This document shows, one piece after another, positions 58,617-64,000 of a DNA stretch of 64,000 nt (position 1 is its first letter; each line of letters starts with the position of its first letter). Location of the stretch: positions 42,202 to 106,201 of the forward strand of contig JAUXMZ010000062.1 of NCBI GenBank assembly GCA_030683105.1. Reading direction: 5' to 3'. Under the pieces are notes generated by a model, which worked only from the letters and a program-made list of their open reading frames with translations, was not told the origin of the DNA and ran no database searches. Position numbers and translations under genes: made by a program. The DNA is from Burkholderiales bacterium (lineage in GTDB: Bacteria > Pseudomonadota > Gammaproteobacteria > Burkholderiales > SG8-41).

Positions 58617-61496
58617 TCAATGTTCTTCACCTTCAGACAACGGCCTGGGCCGCAGCTTCTGTATCCTCGGCTCGCTGCCGCCGGACAGGGTAAGCGCCTG
58701 GTCGACCAGGTCCTTCTGCTGCCTGTCGTGCAATGACTTGTAACCGGGGGCCGGTGTTGCCGAAGAATCGCGGCCCGCATAAAACAGTTTCTGGTGCGGC
58801 AGCAAATGACGCTGCAGGTAGTGCTGGATATGGCGCCACGAACCCTGGTTGCGTGGCTCTTCCTGGCACCACACGATCTCGGTCGCTTTTTTGTAGCGCT
58901 CGATCTGGGCGCGGAAATCATCGTGCGGGAACGGGTAGATCTGCGCAATGCGCACCAGCGGCACGTCCTTCAGGCCGCGGGCGCTGCGCTCGGTCCGCAG
59001 GTCATAATATACCTTGCCACTGCAGAAAATGACACGCTCGACCTTATCCGGGTTGATGTCATGGGCATCCCAGTCTTCGTTGACCGGATTGAATTTGTCG
59101 TTGGCGAATTCTTCCAGCGGCGACACCGATTCCTTGTGCCGCAACAGGCTCTTGGGCGTGAAAATGATCAGCGGTTTGCGATGCGGCCGTATCATCTGCC
59201 GCCGCAGCAGATAATACATTTGCACCGGGGTCGCCGGCATGCACACCTGCATGTTGTAATCGGCGCACAACTGCAGGAACCGCTCGATGCGGCCGGAAGA
59301 ATGCTCCGGCCCGGCGCCTTCATAGCCATGCGGCAGGAACAGCGTAAGCCCGTTCATGCGGCCCCACTTGACCTCGCCCGAGGCGATGAACTGATCGATC
59401 ACCACCTGCGCGCCGTTGACGAAATCACCATATTGAGCTTCCCAGATCACGAGTTCGTTGGGCACGGATGTGGCATAGCCATATTCGAAACCCAGCACCG
59501 CCTCCTCGGACAGCACCGAGTCGATGACGACGAAATCGCCCTGGTCCGGGCTCACGTGCTGCAGCGGAACGTAAATGCCCTGGTCCCACCGTTCGCGGTT
59601 CTGGTCATGCAGCACGGCATGGCGATGGAAAAACGTGCCGCGGCCGGAATCCTGTCCGGAGATGCGGATGGAGTAACCCTCGTTGAGCAAACTGGCGTAA
59701 GCGAGCATTTCCGCCATGCCCCAGTCCAGCGGCATCTGGCCCAGCGCCATCTGGCGCCGGTCTTCGATGATCTTCTGCACCCGCGGATGGAGCTTGAAAT
59801 CCCTGGGAATGGTGGTGACCTTTTCGCCCAGCATTTTCAACGTTTCCAACGGCAGGCGCGTGTCGTCGTTCTCGTTCCACTTGGTTCCCTTGAACGGTTT
59901 CCAGTTGGTCTCGAACGGCGGACGGTAATTGGACAGTATCGTCTGGTTGGTGTGATAACCGTGATCGAGCGCATCGCGGAAGGTGGATACCATCTGGTCG
60001 CTCTCGTCGGCGGAAATGACGCGCTCTGCGATGAGGCGGTCCGCGTACACTTTGCGCGGCGTGGGATGCGAATGAATTTTTCGGTACATCAGCGGTTGCG
60101 TCACCATCGGCTCGTCCTGCTCGTTGTGGCCGAGGCGGCGATAGCAGACGATGTCGATCACCACATCCTTGTGAAACTGCATCCGGTAATCGAGCGCGAT
60201 CTCCGTGACGAAGCACACCGCCTCCGGATCGTCGCCGTTGACGTGAAAAATCGGCACTTCGAGCATTTTGGCCACGTCCGAGCAATACAGCGTCGAGCGC
60301 GAATCCCGGGGATCCGACGTGGTAAATCCGATCTGGTTGTTGATGACGATATGCACCGTGCCGCCGGTGGTGTAGCCGCGGGTCTGGGCCAGGTTGAGCG
60401 TTTCCATGACCACGCCCTGCCCCGCCATCGAGGCGTCACCATGGAGCAGCACCGGCAGCACCTTGTCTCCGACCGTGTCCCTGCGCCGGTGCTGACGCGC
60501 GCGCACCGATCCTTCGACCACCGGGTTGACGATCTCCAGGTGCGACGGATTGAACGCGACCGTCACGTGCACCGGGCCGCCGGAGGTCATGACATTGGAT
60601 GAAAAACCGTCGTGGTATTTGACGTCGCCCGCCAGCACTTCCGGATTCTGCTTGCCCTCGAACGAGGAAAAGAGATCCTTGGGCATTTTTCCCAGCGTGT
60701 TGACCAGCACGTTGAGCCGTCCGCGGTGCGCCATGCCGATCACCATTTCCTCCACGCCCGCCGTGCCTGCGCGCTGCAGCAGATGGTCGAGCATGGGAAT
60801 CAGGCTGTCGCCGCCCTCGAGGGAAAAGCGGGTCTGGCCGACGTACTTGGTATTGAGGTATTTCTCCAGCGTCTCGGCCGCGGTCAGGCGTTCGATAATG
60901 TGTTTCTTGTATTGCGCATCGTAATTCGGCTGCCCGCGCGTGGGCTCGAAGCGCTCGGACAGCCAGCGTTTCTGCGGGATGTCCGAAATATACATATATT
61001 CGGCGCCGATGCTGCGGCAATACGTGTCCTTGAGCGTCTGCAGAATGTCGCGCAGCGTGGCCCGCTCCGCCATGTGCAGCGTGCCGGAGTTGAACACGAC
61101 ATCGAGATCGGCCGGGCCCAGGCCGTAGAATGCGGGATCGAGTTCGGCGATGACCGGCTTTTCCAGGCGTTGCAGGGGATCGACTTCGGCGACGCGGCAG
61201 CCCTGGAACCGGTACGCTGAAATCATCTGCAGTACGGCAAACTGCTTGTGCAGGGTGTCCGCGCTGGGTCCCGCCTCGACCGGGCGGCGCTCCCGGGCCA
61301 GCGCGACAAAGCGCTCCTGAACCTCGCTGTGCGACACGTCGGGCGCACCGTCGTCCAGGCGCTGCAGTTCGTCGAAATAGCTGCGCCAGCGCGGCTCGAC
61401 CGATTGCGGATCCTTCAGATAGGCGTCGTACAGCGCCTCGATGAACGGCGCGTTGGCGCCGTACAGGTAGGAAGTGCCGAACAGTTGTTTCATCAT
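58617..61496 (-). CDS. sucA: 2-oxoglutarate dehydrogenase E1
   Basis: SYLYGANAPFIEALYDAYLKDP, GMAHRGRLNVLVN, CYRRLGHNEQDEP. Confidence 0.97.
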   Translation of the reverse strand: MMKQLFGTSYLYGANAPFIEALYDAYLKDPQSVEPRWRSYFDELQRLDDGAPDVSHSEVQERFVALARERRPVEAGPSADTLHKQFAVLQMISAYRFQGCRVAEVDPLQRLEKPVIAELDPAFYGLGPADLDVVFNSGTLHMAERATLRDILQTLKDTYCRSIGAEYMYISDIPQKRWLSERFEPTRGQPNYDAQYKKHIIERLTAAETLEKYLNTKYVGQTRFSLEGGDSLIPMLDHLLQRAGTAGVEEMVIGMAHRGRLNVLVNTLGKMPKDLFSSFEGKQNPEVLAGDVKYHDGFSSNVMTSGGPVHVTVAFNPSHLEIVNPVVEGSVRARQHRRRDTVGDKVLPVLLHGDASMAGQGVVMETLNLAQTRGYTTGGTVHIVINNQIGFTTSDPRDSRSTLYCSDVAKMLEVPIFHVNGDDPEAVCFVTEIALDYRMQFHKDVVIDIVCYRRLGHNEQDEPMVTQPLMYRKIHSHPTPRKVYADRLIAERVISADESDQMVSTFRDALDHGYHTNQTILSNYRPPFETNWKPFKGTKWNENDDTRLPLETLKMLGEKVTTIPRDFKLHPRVQKIIEDRRQMALGQMPLDWGMAEMLAYASLLNEGYSIRISGQDSGRGTFFHRHAVLHDQNRERWDQGIYVPLQHVSPDQGDFVVIDSVLSEEAVLGFEYGYATSVPNELVIWEAQYGDFVNGAQVVIDQFIASGEVKWGRMNGLTLFLPHGYEGAGPEHSSGRIERFLQLCADYNMQVCMPATPVQMYYLLRRQMIRPHRKPLIIFTPKSLLRHKESVSPLEEFANDKFNPVNEDWDAHDINPDKVERVIFCSGKVYYDLRTERSARGLKDVPLVRIAQIYPFPHDDFRAQIERYKKATEIVWCQEEPRNQGSWRHIQHYLQRHLLPHQKLFYAGRDSSATPAPGYKSLHDRQQKDLVDQALTLSGGSEPRIQKLRPRPLSEGEEH

Positions 61497-61597
61497 GATG
61501 GTAACCGTTTGATAATCAAGGTAAAAAAGGAACGAGGCGACAGGCGCCCTTCCCGGCAGCCCGGCGCCTCACGCCCGTCCCTGATGCTAGCTTATTT

Positions 61598-62896
<1,299 letters not shown>

Positions 62897-62966
62897 AATA
62901 TTCTCCATGATAACAATGGATTAAAAAATACATCTCTCACTTTACATCAACTTCGGCGGCCGTAAT

Positions 62967-63200
62967 TCACGCATCGCGCATCAGGTCAAGCAGCGCCTTG
63001 CAACGTCGGCCAGTAAGCTCAGCCCGGCACATCACCAGGTCCAACAGATCGTTGTCCGGGTAGTCGAGCAGTTCTTTGAAAATCTCCAGCTGATCCGGAT
63101 CCAGCGCCTCAAGGTGACGCTCGAGAAACTGCGCCAGTATCAGGTCCAGCTCCAGCAGGCCGCGGCGGCAGTTCCAGCGTATGCGATCCAGATCACTCAT
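62967..63200 (-). CDS. sdhE: Succinate dehydrogenase assembly factor SdhE
   Basis: RIRWNCRRGLLELDLILAQFL (RGxxE motif), next to sdhB. Confidence 0.92.
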   Translation of the reverse strand: MSDLDRIRWNCRRGLLELDLILAQFLERHLEALDPDQLEIFKELLDYPDNDLLDLVMCRAELTGRRCKALLDLMRDA

Positions 63201-63240
63201 TGCGCGCCGTACCGCTGAATATGGTATCTCGCCATATCGT

Positions 63241-63936
63241 TCAAACCATGCGCTTGATCAACATATCTTTGATTTTGCCGATCGCCCGGGTCGGATTCAG
63301 CCCCTTGGGGCAGACATCGACACAGTTCATGATCGAATGGCAGCGAAACAGGCGGTACGGGTCCTCAAGATTATCAAGCCGCTCATTGGTCTCCTGGTCG
63401 CGGGTATCGGCCAGGAAGCGGTAGGCCTGGAGCAAGCCCGCGGGACCTACGAACTTGTCCGGATTCCACCAGAAAGAAGGGCAGGCCGTGGTGCAGCAGG
63501 CACACAAGATGCACTCGTAAAGACCGTCCAGCTCTTCACGGTCCTGCGGTGACTGCAGGCGCTCCTTCTCCGGCGCAGTATCGTTGTTGACCAGGTACGG
63601 CTTGACCGAGTGATACTGCTTGAAGAACTGCGACATGTCGACGATCAGGTCGCGGATCACCGGCAGCCCCGGCAGCGGCCGGATGACTACCGGTTGCTTG
63701 AGATCGGCGATTCGCGTAACGCATGCCAGCCCGTTCTTGCCGTTGATGTTCATGGCGTCGGATCCGCACACGCCTTCGCGGCAGGAGCGCCGGAACGCGA
63801 ACGTATCGTCCTGCTCCTTCACGCGGATCAGGGCATCGAGCAGCATATTGTCGGCGGGCTCGAGCGCAACCTCGTAATCCCGCATGTAGGGTTTGGCGTC
63901 GGTATCCGGGTTATAGCGATAAAGCGATAAACGCAT
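63241..63936 (-). CDS. sdhB: Succinate dehydrogenase iron-sulfur subunit
   Basis: FRRSCREGVCGSDAMNINGKNGLACVT, CILCACCTTACPSFWWN, CHSIMNCVDVCPKGLNP. Confidence 0.97.
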   Translation of the reverse strand: MRLSLYRYNPDTDAKPYMRDYEVALEPADNMLLDALIRVKEQDDTFAFRRSCREGVCGSDAMNINGKNGLACVTRIADLKQPVVIRPLPGLPVIRDLIVDMSQFFKQYHSVKPYLVNNDTAPEKERLQSPQDREELDGLYECILCACCTTACPSFWWNPDKFVGPAGLLQAYRFLADTRDQETNERLDNLEDPYRLFRCHSIMNCVDVCPKGLNPTRAIGKIKDMLIKRMV

Positions 63937-64000
63937 TGGGTACCTTTTTGTTTAGTGAAGGGAGAAGGGTGAAGAGTGATCCCCCTCGCCCCGTCCCTCT

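Noticed and set aside
58794-60602. 602-aa plus-strand ORF opposite sucA, plus similar long ORFs opposite smc (23937-25241), zipA (22365-23774), glnD (15241-16422), map (13479-14651), lpdA (56007-57191) and GspE (49368-50729)
   Set aside because: High-GC shadow ORFs antisense to clearly conserved genes; His/Arg/Gln-rich translations with no recognisable domain.

Overview
The window reads as a high-GC, Gram-negative, probably betaproteobacterial chromosome segment. Most of it is conserved housekeeping DNA: a lipid A/BamA/RseP/isoprenoid/translation cluster (lpxB-lpxA-fabZ-lpxD-skp-bamA-rseP-dxr-cdsA-uppS-frr-pyrH-tsf-rpsB, minus strand); map-glnD; def-mtnP-hpt-DsrE-galU-ligA-zipA-smc; queF; dapC-dapD-pilU-prmB; rluB; recR-ybaB-dnaX with the SRP RNA; an acetate module (acs, a small membrane ORF, an SLC5-type sensor kinase, a receiver-only protein, an OmpR-type regulator and a DUF4212/sodium:solute symporter pair); a small accessory patch next to tRNA-Ser; a GAF-GspE ATPase; prpE-acuI; zapE; and lpdA-sucB-sucA-gltA-sdhE-sdhB. 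I saw no CRISPR array, prophage or transposase gene. The most unusual signals are non-coding. (1) A second tRNA-Ser(GGA) copy lies about 370 bp upstream of the intact gene. It is interrupted precisely in the anticodon loop (109 nt) and in the T loop (117 nt), and both inserts are structured. (2) A dispersed palindrome family (TAGGAGTTTGTCGG...CCGACAAACTCCTA) has four copies, at least three with a shared T-rich flank. (3) Several intergenic loci carry degenerate 7-bp or 9-bp repeat arrays, most of them arranged as inverted arms, and some supply stop or start codons to neighbouring genes. All calls come from reading the sequence and the supplied translations; no database search was run.
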